64,000 bases of DNA. It comes from Pseudomonas lini. GTDB taxonomy: Bacteria > Pseudomonadota > Gammaproteobacteria > Pseudomonadales > Pseudomonadaceae. A program made the position numbers and the translations under genes. The DNA lies in NCBI RefSeq assembly GCF_001042905.1, contig NZ_JYLB01000003.1, forward strand, positions 372,001 through 436,000, written 5' to 3'. Every line of letters begins with the position of its first letter. The first letter of the stretch is position 1. The notes under the pieces are model-generated. The model searched no databases and was not told the origin of the DNA. It was given only the letters and a program-made list of their open reading frames with translations. Below are positions 51,727 through 61,699 of this stretch, piece by piece.

Positions 51727-52814
51727 ACGGGCCGCTCAGCGCCAGCGCTCTGCCGATCATGCATTTGATCAGCAGCGGCGGCTTCTATGGGGCTGAGCGG
51801 ATGCTGCTGGACCATTGCCTGGCGACGCCGGGGCAGCACCAAGTGCTGTTTCTCGATGCGCCGCCAGCGCTGATCGCGCGATTTCGCGAGGCTGGGGTCG
51901 ACTGCCGCAGCTTCACGGGTTTGAGGCAATTGCTGCGTCATTTACGTCAGCGGCGGGCTGAACAACCGCTGATCAACACGCACAATTTCAAGGGTCTGTT
52001 ATTTGGCTGGCTGGGCGCGACGCTGCTGGACTTGCCGTTGGTGATTACCCAGCACGGCTTCACCCCGCGCAGTCGCAAGCAACGCATTTATGGCTGGCTG
52101 AGTTTGCAATTATGTCGCACAGCGTCGGTGCATCGCGTGGTTTGCGTGGCCGAAAGCATCGCCGTGCTGCACCGCAAGGCCTGTATCCGGACGGAGAAAC
52201 TGCAAGTGATTCCCAATGGTCTGCCAAAGGCCAGCGGCCTGCTCCCTCACAATGCCACACACCCGCGCTGGCTGGCGGGTTACGTCGGTCGGCTGAGTAA
52301 CGAAAAAGGCCCGGACCTGTTTCTCGATGCCCTGATTCCGCTCTGTCAGCAATACCCGCAACTGGACGCCGTGATGCTCGGCGACGGCCCGGAACAGCAA
52401 ACCATGCTGGCGCGGATCGCCGCTGCGGGCTTGCACGAACGCATCACCCTGCCGGGCTACCAGACCGACATGAACCGGTGGTGGCAGCAACTCGATGCGC
52501 TGGTGATCAGTTCGCGCACCGAGGGCACGCCGATGATTTTGCTGGAAGCGATGCAGGCCGGGGTGCCAGTGGTGGCGTTCAGCGTCGGCGGGATTCCCGA
52601 TGTGCTGGAGGACCGGCACAACGGCCTGCTGGCGACACCCACCGACAGCGCCGCCCTCGCACGGCAGATCGATACGCTGCTGAATGAACCGGCACTGGCT
52701 CGCGAATTGATCGACAACGCAAGACGTACGCAATTGGACCGTTACGACCTGAAGGCTTTGGCCGAACGCTGGTCGCAGCTTTATATCCGTACTGCACGGG
52801 AGGCACGCGCGTGA
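51723..52814 (+). CDS. Glycosyltransferase family 4
   Basis: A GT-B fold transferase of about 363 residues. The start is uncertain: TTG 51723 overlaps the previous stop (TTGA), TTG 51711 is further up, and ATG 51759 would begin MHLISSGGFYGAERML, the true start of the fold. Family blocks: HNFKGLLFGWLG, ITQHGFTPRSRKQ, GYVGRLSNEKGPDLFLDAL, LGDGPEQQTML, and the donor site SSRTEGTPMILLEAMQAGVP (E-x7-E). It adds a sugar to the lipid-linked unit in the cytoplasm. The sugar is not deducible. Confidence 0.87.
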   Translation: MNGPLSASALPIMHLISSGGFYGAERMLLDHCLATPGQHQVLFLDAPPALIARFREAGVDCRSFTGLRQLLRHLRQRRAEQPLINTHNFKGLLFGWLGATLLDLPLVITQHGFTPRSRKQRIYGWLSLQLCRTASVHRVVCVAESIAVLHRKACIRTEKLQVIPNGLPKASGLLPHNATHPRWLAGYVGRLSNEKGPDLFLDALIPLCQQYPQLDAVMLGDGPEQQTMLARIAAAGLHERITLPGYQTDMNRWWQQLDALVISSRTEGTPMILLEAMQAGVPVVAFSVGGIPDVLEDRHNGLLATPTDSAALARQIDTLLNEPALARELIDNARRTQLDRYDLKALAERWSQLYIRTAREARA

Positions 52815-54178
52815 TCTTTCCGCTCTCGATCGTCAGTTTGCTCGCCCTGGTCTGCCTCGGTTTGCTGGCCAGTCCTTATCCGTATCTGGCGCCGGGCGCG
52901 GTGCTCGGGCTGGTGGCTGTCGCGGTGCTGTACCGAAAACCCGCCTGGGGTTTGTTGGGCATCGCGGCGCTGGTCCCGTTCGAAGGTTTCTTCAAGGGCA
53001 GCGCACTGTCGGGCACCAAGTTCATCGGGGCGTCACTGGCACTGATCCTGATGTTGCAACTGGCCATCCACCAGATTCCGTCCGAGCGCCTGCGCAGCAA
53101 CATCTGGCGCTACCTGATCGGGTTCATGGCGTTGTACCTGTTGAGCATGATCATTACCGACAACCTGGACATGTCCCAGAGCCATCTTCGGGAACTGTCT
53201 GTCGGCCTGATTCTGTTTGTGATTACCTTGCTGATCGGCCGTGAGCTGAACCTCGATCTGTTCGCCCGGCTGGTGACCCTCAGCGTCAGCGCGACCTGCG
53301 CGCTGGCCATGCTCTCCGCCAAGTATCAGGACCAAGGCCGCGCCTCCGGGCTGCTGGAAGACCCGAACTCGTTTGCCCTGCTGATCGCCTTCGCCGTGCC
53401 ATTGGCTCTGCTGCTGGTGATCCGCGGCCCGAACCTGCTACACCGATTGTTCTGGGGCGCCTGCTGCATTTTGCTGCTGGGCGGCATGACCAAAACCGAT
53501 TCCCGTTCCGGGCTGGTGGTGCTGTTCCTCAGTTTGATGATCGGCGCCTGGCACTACCGCGCTCAGTTGCCACGCATCCGTCCGCGCCATCTGGGCTTTG
53601 CCATGCTTGGCCTGGTGCTCGTGATTCCGCTGGCCATTTACTCGATGCCGGCCGGTTATATCGCGCGCATCCAGTCCTTGAGCATCTTGAAGGCCGGTGC
53701 CAAGAGCCAGGACGAATCCCTTGGCCGCCGCGCGTCATACCTTGTGGTCGGCAGCCAGGTCATTCGTGAACATCCGTTACTCGGTTCCGGCCCCGGCACC
53801 TTCCCGCTGCAGTACGCCACTACCGGTTATGCCAAGGCGTTTTCCGCCAACCGCAAGCCGGGCGACCTGTATCGCCGCGCTCACAACACCTACCTGGAAA
53901 TTTTCAGCGAAGTGGGGATTCCCGCCGGGCTGTTGTTCGTCAGCATGCTGGGTGTCGGGATGTACAACCTGGTCCGCGCCCGACACGCCTGGTTACTGCG
54001 ACGCAACTGGGAACAGGCCGACCTGATCACGCACCTGGGCATGAGCTATCTGTCGCTGTTGCTGTTCTTGATGTTCCTCAGCGCACCGAATCACAAATAC
54101 CTGTGGATCATGCTCGCCCTGACTTGCGTGTTGCGCCTCAAGGCTGAAGAACGTCCGCCGACGGAGACCAGGGCATGA
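52811..54178 (+). CDS. Wzy-like polymerase / O-antigen ligase family protein
   Basis: A 455-residue protein with about 11-12 membrane segments from end to end, starting with a GTG that overlaps the glycosyltransferase stop. The O-antigen ligase/Wzy_C signature is the large loop with SRSGLVVLFLSLMIG, SYLVVGSQVIREHPLLGSGP and RAHNTYLEIFSEVGIPAGLL. Within a Wzx/Wzy cluster this is the expected periplasmic polymerase of repeat units; a ligase role is less likely as no lipid A gene is near. Confidence 0.85.
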   Translation: MIFPLSIVSLLALVCLGLLASPYPYLAPGAVLGLVAVAVLYRKPAWGLLGIAALVPFEGFFKGSALSGTKFIGASLALILMLQLAIHQIPSERLRSNIWRYLIGFMALYLLSMIITDNLDMSQSHLRELSVGLILFVITLLIGRELNLDLFARLVTLSVSATCALAMLSAKYQDQGRASGLLEDPNSFALLIAFAVPLALLLVIRGPNLLHRLFWGACCILLLGGMTKTDSRSGLVVLFLSLMIGAWHYRAQLPRIRPRHLGFAMLGLVLVIPLAIYSMPAGYIARIQSLSILKAGAKSQDESLGRRASYLVVGSQVIREHPLLGSGPGTFPLQYATTGYAKAFSANRKPGDLYRRAHNTYLEIFSEVGIPAGLLFVSMLGVGMYNLVRARHAWLLRRNWEQADLITHLGMSYLSLLLFLMFLSAPNHKYLWIMLALTCVLRLKAEERPPTETRA

Positions 54179-55143
54179 GCCGCATCAGCCTCGTCATCCC
54201 GATGTACAACGAAGCCCGACACATCGGTCGTACGTTGCTCGCTGCGCAACGCGCCGCCAATGCCGCAGGGCTGGAATGCGAGTTGATCGTGGCCGACAAC
54301 GGTTCCAAGGATCAAGGGCCGCACATTGCGCGGCAAATGGGCGCGCAGGTGCTGGTTCTGCCGGGCCTGCTGATCGGCGCGCTGCGCAATCGCGGCGCCG
54401 CCGTTGCCACAGGCGAATGGCTGGCCTTCATCGATGCCGACATCGAAATGCCCGAGGACTGGCTCACGCTGTTGTTGAGCATCCAGCCCGCCGTTCAGGT
54501 CGACGTCCTGGGACTGGACCTGCACACCCCGGCCGAAGCCCCGTGGTATGCCAATGCCTGGCAACGCCGCACGTTGCGCCCGAACGATGAAACGGTGAAA
54601 ACAGTGCGATGGCTGCCCAGTTCCAACCTGTTGATGCGTCGTCCATGGTTCGACAAGGTCGGCGGCTTCAACGAAAACCTGCGCACCGGCGAAGACAAAG
54701 ATTTCACCATGCGCCTTTCCCACTCTGGCGCACGCCTGCTGTCCGTCAACCAGAGCGTTGCCCTGCATTGGGGTTACGAGAGCAGTTGGCGCGAATGGAT
54801 GGGCAAGGAGTTCTGGCGTCAGGGAAGTCACCTGCAATTACTGCGCAGCCACGGCATGAATCTGCGTTTACTGCGTTTCCCGATGCTGTCGATCATCGCC
54901 TGGGTGCTGGATTTCATGGCGCTATCCGCCCTGCTCAACGGTTCCCCTTCACTGGCGCTATTCATGCTGTTCATCACCAGCCTGCCAGCGCTCGCCCAGA
55001 GCCTGCGCCAGAGCCTGATACACCACGACCCTCGCCTGATGCTGCAACTCTGGGGCCTGCATTGGGTGCGTCTGCACCTGGCCGGTGCCGCGCTCATTCT
55101 GAGCCTGTGTCATTGGAATGCCAGGAGGCCGGCCCGTGGCTGA
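54175..55143 (+). CDS. Glycosyltransferase family 2 (first)
   Basis: A 322-residue GT-A fold enzyme: LVIPMYNEARHIGRTLLAAQ at the start, VADNGSKDQGP, AFIDADIEMPEDW (DxD), then SSNLLMRRPWFDKVGGFNEN and TGEDKDFTMRL (catalytic ED). Two or three hydrophobic segments near the C terminus (LSIIAWVLDFMALSALLNGS, FMLFITSLPALAQS) suggest inner-membrane attachment. Overlaps both neighbours. Donor and acceptor unknown. Confidence 0.88.
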   Translation: MSRISLVIPMYNEARHIGRTLLAAQRAANAAGLECELIVADNGSKDQGPHIARQMGAQVLVLPGLLIGALRNRGAAVATGEWLAFIDADIEMPEDWLTLLLSIQPAVQVDVLGLDLHTPAEAPWYANAWQRRTLRPNDETVKTVRWLPSSNLLMRRPWFDKVGGFNENLRTGEDKDFTMRLSHSGARLLSVNQSVALHWGYESSWREWMGKEFWRQGSHLQLLRSHGMNLRLLRFPMLSIIAWVLDFMALSALLNGSPSLALFMLFITSLPALAQSLRQSLIHHDPRLMLQLWGLHWVRLHLAGAALILSLCHWNARRPARG

Positions 55144-56272
55144 ATTCATTTTCTGGTTGTGCCTGCTCTTGCCGGTGTATGCCTGGCTCGGCTACCCGCT
55201 GCTGCTGTCGCTGATCGCGCCGTTGTTCCGTGCGCGGCGTCATGCGCCACCCCCCCCCATGAATGTCAGCATCATCATCGCCGCGCACAACGAGGCCCGG
55301 CATATCGAAGAGAAGTTGCGCACCCTGCTCGCCCAGGATTATCAGGCGCGTTCGCTACAGATCATTCTGGCCAGCGACGGCTCCACCGACGACACCGTGG
55401 CCTGCGCCCACAAGGTCATCGACCCGCGCATCAGCGTGCTCGACCTGCCCCGTCAGGGCAAGGCAGCCACCTTGAATGCCGGCGTCGCCCTGAGCACGGG
55501 CGAGATTCTGGTGTTCACCGATGCCGACAACCAATGGTCGACCGACACCCTCGGCCAGTTGCTCGCGCCCCTGGCCGATCCAGAGGTCGGGGCCTGCGCC
55601 GGGCACATGCTGATCCCGGTGCCGGGCAAGGGCCTGAGCCTGGGCGACAGCCTTTATCGGCATTACGAAGGCTGGTTGCGCAAGGTGGAAAATCGCACCG
55701 GCTGCATGGTCTCCGCCGACGGTGCCCTGCTCGCGCTGCGCCGCGAGTTGTTCCAGCACGTGCCGGCGGAGGTCAACGATGACTTCTTTATCAGCACCTG
55801 CGCGCCGGTGGCGTTCAAACGCATCGTTTATGTGCCCCAAGCACAAGTGAGCGACCAGGGTGTCGACGAGATCGCCAAGCAATGGCGTCGTCGCCAGCGC
55901 GTCACCGTCGGCGGCCTGCAAAGCCTGGCCCAGCGTCGGGAGCTGCTGAACCCTTGGAGGTATGGCCTGTATGCGATTGCACTGATCAGCCACAAGCTGA
56001 TTCGACGCCTGGCACCGATCCTGTTGCTGCCGTTGCTGCTGAGCAATTTCTGGCTGTGGAATGTACATGGCTTCTATCGCCTGAGCCTGATCGCGCAACT
56101 GCTCGGTTACGCGATGGCCATCGTCGGCCTGTTGGATGTGCAACACCGTTTGCCCAAACCTTTTCGCCTCGCCGCGTTTGTTCTGGTGACCCTTGCCGGG
56201 ATGAGTATCGGTCTGTGGCAGTTCTTGCGCGGCCAGCGGTACGCGCAATGGAACCCCGAGCAAAATCGTTGA
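55136..56272 (+). CDS. Glycosyltransferase family 2 (second, membrane)
   Basis: Starts at GTG 55136 with AGGAGG nine bases upstream, overlapping the previous stop by eight; an ATG 18 nt earlier would overlap the ribosome site. The 378-residue product has an N-terminal membrane segment, then IIAAHNEARHIEEKLRTLLA, ASDGSTDDT, FTDADNQWSTD (DxD), NDDFFISTCA (acid base), and QWRRRQRVTVGG (Q-R-RW-like). Three C-terminal membrane segments follow. This is the BcsA/IcaA-like processive-type layout, though within a Wzx/Wzy cluster it may add a single sugar. Confidence 0.87.
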   Translation: MAEFIFWLCLLLPVYAWLGYPLLLSLIAPLFRARRHAPPPPMNVSIIIAAHNEARHIEEKLRTLLAQDYQARSLQIILASDGSTDDTVACAHKVIDPRISVLDLPRQGKAATLNAGVALSTGEILVFTDADNQWSTDTLGQLLAPLADPEVGACAGHMLIPVPGKGLSLGDSLYRHYEGWLRKVENRTGCMVSADGALLALRRELFQHVPAEVNDDFFISTCAPVAFKRIVYVPQAQVSDQGVDEIAKQWRRRQRVTVGGLQSLAQRRELLNPWRYGLYAIALISHKLIRRLAPILLLPLLLSNFWLWNVHGFYRLSLIAQLLGYAMAIVGLLDVQHRLPKPFRLAAFVLVTLAGMSIGLWQFLRGQRYAQWNPEQNR

Positions 56273-56284
56273 AAGGACCGCGCC

Positions 56285-57286
56285 ATGGCGATCAAACAAT
56301 TATTAAAACGCACCAGTGGCTGGCTTTATCTCAACTCGCCCGTAGGCCGTCACCAATTGCACGGCGCCGGAGTGATCCTGATGCTGCACCGGGTGCTGGC
56401 CAATGACCGCGCCGCCGACCTGCCCCATCGCAATGAATTGTGCGTCGGGCCGAAGGCCTTTGCACACTTGCTGGCCTGGCTGAAAAAACACTTCGATTGC
56501 GTGCCGCTGATGGAGATCTTGCAACCCGGCTCCGTCAGATCCGAACGGCCAAAAGTCGCGCTGACCTTCGACGACGGCTGGCGCGACAACGCGCTGAATG
56601 CCTTCCCCTTGCTAAAGAAGTATCAGGTGCCGGCGAGCATTTTTCTCTCCACCGATTTCATTGGCAGCCGGCAACGCTTCTGGTGGGAAAGCCTGGGAGA
56701 AACCCTGTGGCACAGCCACGGCGAAAAAGCCCGGGCGCATTTGATTGAATGCCTGCAACAGCTTGGGCGACCGTTGCCGGTGCTGCTTGATGATCTGGAT
56801 GTGCAGCGCCGCAGCCTGGCGCTTTTGCATTTTCTGCAAAGCCTGAAATCCTTGGCCCCGGGCGAACTGAACCGGCTCACTGATCAATGCCCGGAGGAGT
56901 CGTTGCCCCAGGCTCTGGACTGGCATCAAGTACGCGCGCTGGAAGCCAGCGGGTTGATCCGCTTCGGCCCCCACGGCGCCAGCCACGCGATCTTCATCGG
57001 CCTTGACGATCAACGTCTGGACGAGGAAATCAGTCGCAGCCGCAACGCCCTGCACAACGGTTGCAACCGACCGCTGCCGGTCTACTGCTACCCCAATGGC
57101 GACCATGATGCGCGGATCCGCGAACACGTCGCCGATCATGATTTCCCGTTTGCCCTGGGTACCGCTCCCGGAATCTACCGTGGCATCAGCGATCCATTGG
57201 CCTTGCCGCGTATCGGCATCAGCCAGCGTACGGCGCGCAATCCGGAGTTGCTGTCCTGGCGCATCTACCGCGGAGCCCGGCCATGA
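56285..57286 (+). CDS. Polysaccharide deacetylase (NodB homology, CE4)
   Basis: A 333-residue protein without a clear signal peptide. CE4 motifs are visible: ALTFDDGWRDNALNAFPLLK (motif 1, catalytic Asp and metal Asp), PASIFLSTDFIG, the His pair in FGPHGASHAIF (motif 2), and CYPNGDHDARIREHV (motif 3). It would remove N- or O-acetyl groups from the glycan or from a lipid-linked intermediate on the cytoplasmic side. Its stop overlaps the flippase start. Confidence 0.87.
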   Translation: MAIKQLLKRTSGWLYLNSPVGRHQLHGAGVILMLHRVLANDRAADLPHRNELCVGPKAFAHLLAWLKKHFDCVPLMEILQPGSVRSERPKVALTFDDGWRDNALNAFPLLKKYQVPASIFLSTDFIGSRQRFWWESLGETLWHSHGEKARAHLIECLQQLGRPLPVLLDDLDVQRRSLALLHFLQSLKSLAPGELNRLTDQCPEESLPQALDWHQVRALEASGLIRFGPHGASHAIFIGLDDQRLDEEISRSRNALHNGCNRPLPVYCYPNGDHDARIREHVADHDFPFALGTAPGIYRGISDPLALPRIGISQRTARNPELLSWRIYRGARP

Positions 57287-58587
57287 GTCGCAATCGCTAT
57301 TTCAAACACCTGGCCCTGAGCATGGGCACCAAACTGGCGATGATCGCCCTGCGGCTGCTGCGCAACGTATTGCTGGCGCGGATTTTGGGGCCTAGCGAGC
57401 GCGGTCTGTTTGCCTTGCTCAGTACCCTGCCCGATTTGATCAGCGCCGCCACCAGCGGCGGGCTGAATTCGGCGGTGGGGTATCAGGCGGCCAAGCAACG
57501 GCCCATGGGATTGTTGCTGAGCCAGGTGTTGGTGTTCGGCTGCCTGCTGGCGGGTTTGCTGACGTTGCTGGTGGTGGCGCTGGTGCGCGAGTTCGGTGGT
57601 GAGCTCGACATCACCACGCAACTGGGATTGCTCGCCTGGCTGTTATTGCTGGCGGTGCCGCTGACCGTGCTCAAGAGCGGTCTGCTGACCTTGCACAATG
57701 CGTCGGGCGGTGTGGTGGCATTCAATGCCTTGCGGCTGCTGGAATCCCTGGCACCACTGCTGCTGTTTCTGGCTTTGTTCTGGATGTGGAAAGACGCTGC
57801 GCTAGAAGCCGCGCTGATCAGTTGGCTGGCCGGCATCAGCCTTGTGGTGCTGGCCGGTTGGTACTGGCTCAAACGCGCTCAGCCCTTGGCGTTGCAATGG
57901 GACCGCGCCAGTCAGAATGAACTGCTGCGCTACAGCGCTCGCAGCCATCCGGACCTGCTGTTCCAGCAAGTGATTCTGCGCTCCGATTTCCTGTTCATCG
58001 GCGCCCTGCTCGGCAGCACCGCATTGGGTCATTACGCCATGGCCAGCGCCGCCGCCGAGTTGCTGCTGATCGTCCCGGAAGCGGTGACCACGCCGCTGAT
58101 GAAACGCCTGCTGCAACAGGATGAAGGCATGGATCGCCTGACGCCGTTGGCCCTGCGCCTGACCGCCACGGTGATGCTCGGCGCGTGCCTGACCATGGCG
58201 GTGATCGGTGAATGGCTGATCGTCACGCTGTTTGGCGTTGCCTATCAGCCGGCTTACCCGGCGTTACTGGCGCTGCTGCCGGGGCTGTTCGGTCTTTGCT
58301 ATGCGAGCATCCTGCGCCTGGACTTGCTGGGCAAAAATCGCCCCGGCACGATTTCACTATTGATGGGCCTCGGCGCGTTGCTGAACCTGGCCCTGAACCT
58401 GTTGCTGATCCCGATCTACGGCATCGTCGGCGCCGCAACGGCATCGTCCATCGCCTACCTGGCGGTAACCCTCGCGTTGCTGGTGATGTATTGCCGGTTG
58501 AGTGGCGTACCGGTCTGGCAAACCCTGATCATCCTGCCCAGCGATGTGGCTCCGATGCTGCAGATGCTGCAAAGGAAATCGGCATGA
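57283..58587 (+). CDS. Oligosaccharide flippase (Wzx-like)
   Basis: A 434-residue protein with about 12 membrane segments and the PST/MATE-like pattern (LRLLRNVLLARILGPSERGL, GGLNSAVGYQAAK, the inner repeat AMASAAAELLLIVPEAVTTP, LNLLLIPIYGIVGAATASS). It moves the finished lipid-linked repeat unit across the inner membrane. ATGA overlaps on both sides join it to the deacetylase and the secreted protein that follows. Confidence 0.9.
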   Translation: MSRNRYFKHLALSMGTKLAMIALRLLRNVLLARILGPSERGLFALLSTLPDLISAATSGGLNSAVGYQAAKQRPMGLLLSQVLVFGCLLAGLLTLLVVALVREFGGELDITTQLGLLAWLLLLAVPLTVLKSGLLTLHNASGGVVAFNALRLLESLAPLLLFLALFWMWKDAALEAALISWLAGISLVVLAGWYWLKRAQPLALQWDRASQNELLRYSARSHPDLLFQQVILRSDFLFIGALLGSTALGHYAMASAAAELLLIVPEAVTTPLMKRLLQQDEGMDRLTPLALRLTATVMLGACLTMAVIGEWLIVTLFGVAYQPAYPALLALLPGLFGLCYASILRLDLLGKNRPGTISLLMGLGALLNLALNLLLIPIYGIVGAATASSIAYLAVTLALLVMYCRLSGVPVWQTLIILPSDVAPMLQMLQRKSA

Positions 58588-60503
58588 AACGCCTCATGCT
58601 GCTGTTGAGCCTGGGCCTCGGTTTGAGCGCCCAGGCGGCGCCCATGCGCTGGGCTGATATTCGCGACGGCAGCCTGTACCTGCAAACGGATCGCCCCGAC
58701 ACGCTGACTATTCGCTGGGTTCCGGCGTGGCAGGCCGATGCCAACGAAGAACGCCTGTACCTGCTCGACGGCAACGGCAACCTGAAGGGCGAGCGCCTGA
58801 TCGCTGCCAGTGAAACCCGAGGCAAGCAGAGCTGGCCACTGGCGCCGAGTGCCGCCAGTTATCGACTGGAAATTCCGGGCTACAGTTTCCGCCGCTACAC
58901 GATCGAACATGACGAGAGCACCGTGGCGTTGTTCGCCCCGGCCAAGGTGCATTTCAGTGCCGAAACCCGCGGTGGCGATGAGCTGTTTTTCAAGGTCGCG
59001 CCGGGGGAACACGCCGTACTGGGCGGTAAGTTTCACGGTGGGATCAACGCCCTGCAGGCCCAGCGCGTGAGCGACAACAAACAGCTGTCCCTGGCACTGA
59101 AACCTCATCGCGCCTATTGGCAGTTCGATCAGTTGGCATTGCCCGTCACTCAGGACGAACAGGTCTGGCGCCTGCGCCTGCAAGGCAGCGGCAAGGTCGC
59201 ATTCTGGCTCGATGGCACGGCGAACTTGTTTGCCCAGAAACCGCAGCAACTCAAACCGCTGCGCGAGGACGATGGCCAGACCCGCCTGACCCTGCACAAA
59301 GAGATGCTCGGCCCCACCCCGAACCTGGGCATTTATTTGCCTTACGTGCTGCCCCCTCAATCCAGTTTCGCAGCGCTCGACGCCCTCAAGCCTCAGGCGG
59401 GCACCTATTACAGTTTCGTTGACGTCACCGCGCAAAATCCGCACCACGAAGATGCGTTCCGCCAGCTCTATCAGAACCGCTTCGGCATCACCCAAGACCT
59501 CACGCTATTGGCCGGCAGCAAGCGTCAGGCGGATTTGCGCGCCGACACTCAAAGCAACGCCGGTCTCGATGCCTGGCTCGCCGCCACTCGCGCCCTCGGC
59601 GGCACCGGTACGCATTACATCGCGTTCGCCGACGAGCCGAACCTCAACTATCCGAGCTATGCCGACTACCAGGCGATCTTCAACAGCATGGCTCGGCAAG
59701 TGCGCAGCGATCCGGCCAATGCCAAGGCGGGTGTGCGCATCGCCATGCCCGCCACTTCGCGCTTCATCAACGGCCCGTTCGCCGACAACGCCGTCGACAA
59801 GCGCGGTATCGATTGGGCACGGCGTCTGCTGGCCGAATCCGGTGAGCAGATCGACGCCCTCGCCTGGCACGAATGGATGATTCGCGACCTGCTGGCGACG
59901 CGGGTCTACCGCGACAGCGTGCGCCGTGCCGCCGACCTGGTGGGCCTCGATGCCAAGGGCCGGCCACGCAAGGCCTTGCTGCTGGATCAGACCAACCTGT
60001 CCAGCGGCTCGAGCCTGAGCCCCTATGATCAGGAAACCCATTTTGCCTCGATGTGGTGGACCTCGGTGGTCATCAACTCGGCGCAGGACGGGTTGCTGGA
60101 CATGCTCAACTGGTTTCAGGCCGCCGACGAACCGACCTACCCCAAAGGCATGGTGCGGGTGCTGGGCGGCGATCGTTTCGAACTCAAGCCGGTGGGCCTG
60201 GCCCAGCAATTCATCCAGCAGCACTGGCTGAAAAACGTCATGCGCCTGGACAACGACGCCTTCGAAGTCGATGTGCTGGCCATGGCCACCGAACGTCAGC
60301 GAAGTTTACTGGGGGTCAACAAGGGGGTGCGCTTGCAGCGTATCGATCTGGCCGGGGCGACGTGCCCGCTGGCCAAGGGCGCGCTGGTGTACTTCGGTGC
60401 CGACAGCCGCAGCCGTAGCGCTCAATTCAACTGTCACGACGGTCGCGTCAGCTTCGACCTGCCGGGCGAAACCCTGTTCGCCTTGAGCTGGAGCGCCTCA
60501 TGA
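58584..60503 (+). CDS. Secreted glycosidase-like protein (clan GH-A-like)
   Basis: Starts at ATG 58584 (MKRLMLLLSLGLGLSAQA), overlapping the flippase stop; the frame is open further upstream but without a signal. A 639-residue protein with a Sec signal peptide, a beta-sandwich-like N-terminal part (to about 260), then a TIM-barrel-like part. HYIAFADEPNLNY resembles the acid/base strand of clan-A hydrolases (NEP, here DEP), and ALAWHEWMIRD or ALLLDQTNLSSG could supply the nucleophile strand. Similar proteins in other clusters (PslG, AlgL) trim polymer in the periplasm. The assignment is by analogy and no named family is secure. Confidence 0.6.
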   Translation: MKRLMLLLSLGLGLSAQAAPMRWADIRDGSLYLQTDRPDTLTIRWVPAWQADANEERLYLLDGNGNLKGERLIAASETRGKQSWPLAPSAASYRLEIPGYSFRRYTIEHDESTVALFAPAKVHFSAETRGGDELFFKVAPGEHAVLGGKFHGGINALQAQRVSDNKQLSLALKPHRAYWQFDQLALPVTQDEQVWRLRLQGSGKVAFWLDGTANLFAQKPQQLKPLREDDGQTRLTLHKEMLGPTPNLGIYLPYVLPPQSSFAALDALKPQAGTYYSFVDVTAQNPHHEDAFRQLYQNRFGITQDLTLLAGSKRQADLRADTQSNAGLDAWLAATRALGGTGTHYIAFADEPNLNYPSYADYQAIFNSMARQVRSDPANAKAGVRIAMPATSRFINGPFADNAVDKRGIDWARRLLAESGEQIDALAWHEWMIRDLLATRVYRDSVRRAADLVGLDAKGRPRKALLLDQTNLSSGSSLSPYDQETHFASMWWTSVVINSAQDGLLDMLNWFQAADEPTYPKGMVRVLGGDRFELKPVGLAQQFIQQHWLKNVMRLDNDAFEVDVLAMATERQRSLLGVNKGVRLQRIDLAGATCPLAKGALVYFGADSRSRSAQFNCHDGRVSFDLPGETLFALSWSAS

Positions 60504-61699
60504 CTTCCGCTCGATTCGAATGGCGCACGACGTTGTGCGCCCCGGACTTTCCGGCAGCTGCCTATGAGGGGTTGCGCAGGCGCGTGACGGACCATACGCC
60601 GTTCAACACCCTCGCCTGGCTGTGCGCATCCGAACAGGCACTGACCGCCGGGGAACGCTTGCACGTTCTGCTTGGCTGGCAAGGTGATGAGTTGGCCTTG
60701 TGCCTGCCGCTGGTAGCGTCCGTGGAGCGCTTTGGACAGCTGCCATTTCGGGTCTTGCATCACCTCGGTTATCCCCTCGCCGATCGCCTGGCCCTACTCA
60801 CCTGCCTCGATACCGACAGCATGCGCAAGGCGCTGGTGATCATCCGCCGCCACTTGCCCCATGCGATGCTGCAACTCAACGAATTGTCCGAACCCATCGG
60901 CGAAGAAAGCGCGCTGACCGCATGGATGGCCCACAGCTCGACCGGCGAGCGCCGCCTCAGTTGCCGGGTGCCGGTGCATTTGATCAGCGAGACCGACCGC
61001 CAGGAAGTGTCCGGCGACCCACGCTACAAACTGCGTAGGGCGCGTAAACGCATCTTGGCTTATGGCGCCCAGGTCCGACGCATAACCCCTGACGCAGCCA
61101 CCATCGGGCCTTTATTGCAGGCCCTCAGCGAAGTCGAAGCGCAGAGCTGGAAAGGCGTCGAAGGCGTAGGGATCTTCACCAGCAGCCGTAGACAATGGAC
61201 CAACCTGGCCTTCACCGCCCTCGCCGAACAGGGGCTGCTGCGGGTGGTGGTGCTGGAACTGGACGGGCGCTGCATCAGCTACCGGCTCGGCTTGCTGGAA
61301 CAGGGCCGGCTGTTCGACTACAACCTGGCGTTCCTGCCCAAATACGCCGATCTGGGCAGCGGTCGTGTGCTGCTTGAAGAGTGGATTCGCTGGGGCCTGG
61401 ACGACAACTGGCACTGGATCGACGCTTCGCGGGTCAGCCTGGAAAACTCCAGCCATCAACTTCAGGAACGCATGACCGGGCAACTGGAACACTGGCGCTG
61501 GAGCTTCTACTCCTGGCGTCCCAGCGGCCTCGCCTTGGGGCTGACCATGCGGCTCTGGCACCAGCTCAAGCCCTGGTTGAAAAAGTGGCAGGCCTGGCGT
61601 GCGGCGGCGCAGGTTGTTCCTGCTTCCACTCCTACACCCGCGCCCACCAAAAAAACCATGGAGGATGAACATGCCTCGCCAAGTCATAGTCAACGCTGA
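60500..61699 (+). CDS. GNAT-family acyltransferase (CelD/BcsL type)
   Basis: A 399-residue protein of the FemAB/CelD-like double-GNAT type: YKLRRARKRILAYGAQVRRI in the middle, RVVVLELDGRCISYRLGL and FDYNLAFLPKYADLGSGRVL in the second GNAT half, with SWKG before it. Such proteins occur beside cellulose and exopolysaccharide genes and probably acylate the polymer or its precursor. Cytoplasmic. Overlaps the stop of the secreted protein gene by four bases and the next gene by 29. Confidence 0.8.
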   Translation: MTSARFEWRTTLCAPDFPAAAYEGLRRRVTDHTPFNTLAWLCASEQALTAGERLHVLLGWQGDELALCLPLVASVERFGQLPFRVLHHLGYPLADRLALLTCLDTDSMRKALVIIRRHLPHAMLQLNELSEPIGEESALTAWMAHSSTGERRLSCRVPVHLISETDRQEVSGDPRYKLRRARKRILAYGAQVRRITPDAATIGPLLQALSEVEAQSWKGVEGVGIFTSSRRQWTNLAFTALAEQGLLRVVVLELDGRCISYRLGLLEQGRLFDYNLAFLPKYADLGSGRVLLEEWIRWGLDDNWHWIDASRVSLENSSHQLQERMTGQLEHWRWSFYSWRPSGLALGLTMRLWHQLKPWLKKWQAWRAAAQVVPASTPTPAPTKKTMEDEHASPSHSQR

